From Rothia sp. HMSC078H08 (GTDB lineage Bacteria; Actinomycetota; Actinomycetes; Actinomycetales; Micrococcaceae): a stretch of 64,000 nucleotides of DNA. The notes below the pieces were generated by a model. It was not told the origin of the DNA. It saw nothing but the letters and a program-made list of their open reading frames with translations, and did no database searches. The translations under genes were made by a program, and so were the position numbers. Shown here one piece after another: positions 63,958 to 64,000 of the stretch (its first letter is position 1; every line of letters starts with the position of its first letter). The DNA is taken from positions 313,755 through 377,754 of the forward strand of contig NZ_KV795256.1 in assembly GCF_001808955.1 (NCBI RefSeq), given 5' to 3'.

Positions 63958-64000
63958 GCGGCAATAACCTACTCTCCCACACCCACAAAAGTGCAGTACC
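63958..64000 (-). rRNA. rrf: 5S rRNA, 3' end (cut by window edge)
   Basis: The minus strand reads GGTACTGCACTTTTGTGGG then GTGGGAGAGTAGGTTATTGC, the characteristic last 40 or so bases of actinobacterial 5S rRNA, directly before two terminators. The rest lies outside the window. Confidence 0.93.

Overview
The window is a contiguous piece of a high-GC Gram-positive chromosome, most likely Rothia or a close Micrococcaceae relative. The genus is inferred from overall gene content, not from a database match. Supporting signs are a mycothione reductase (mycothiol is restricted to actinobacteria), the paired MerR genes beside gcvH, an actinobacterial bifunctional PutA, and long synteny with the mycobacterial Rv1691-Rv1713 region. 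There is one tRNA-Pro(GGG), and the 3' end of a 5S rRNA lies at the right edge.

Layout. 1-8 kb: a long-chain acyl-CoA synthetase cut by the left edge, mycothione reductase, an orphan ParA-type ATPase, two MerR regulators (Rv1830-like and FtsR/Rv1828-like) and gcvH. A strongly folded 300-base intergenic stretch ends in an intrinsic terminator between the two MerR genes. 8-22 kb: proline catabolism (putA with a divergent LysR gene), a Tat-exported protein coupled to a beta-propeller protein, and a glycerol block (SorC-type regulator divergent from glpD, then glpF and glpK). 22-33 kb: the least ordinary part, a same-strand series with a 726-residue protein of unknown function, a lipoprotein, two Hsp70s that lack the lid, two membrane-anchored J-proteins (one with HPN in place of HPD) and a divergent GrpE. 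A further membrane protein just outside the series shares the anchor region of the J-proteins. 33-42 kb: two alkylation-repair genes (ogt, tag), a DUF1304 membrane protein and three tandem lactate permease paralogues.

42.4-63.7 kb: a conserved actinobacterial housekeeping block read on the minus strand: TPR protein, HAD phosphatase, a 55-residue ORF, tlyA, nadK, recN, pyrG, NUDIX, xerD, parA, scpA, scpB, rluB, tyrA, cmk and der. It is interrupted between tlyA and nadK by a low-GC island of about 2.2 kb carrying merR-merA of Firmicutes type with a textbook MerR promoter. The merR has lost its C-terminal mercury ligands. No transposase or integrase accompanies it.

How the parts work together. 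PutA, GcvH, GlpFKD and the lactate permeases point to growth on amino acids, glycerol and lactate. The Hsp70 series looks like a dedicated membrane-tethered chaperone machine rather than the housekeeping dnaK operon, and is the best candidate for an undescribed system. Several perfect or near-perfect inverted repeats upstream of gcvH, ftsR, putA/lysR, the beta-propeller gene and lctP2 are candidate regulatory sites.
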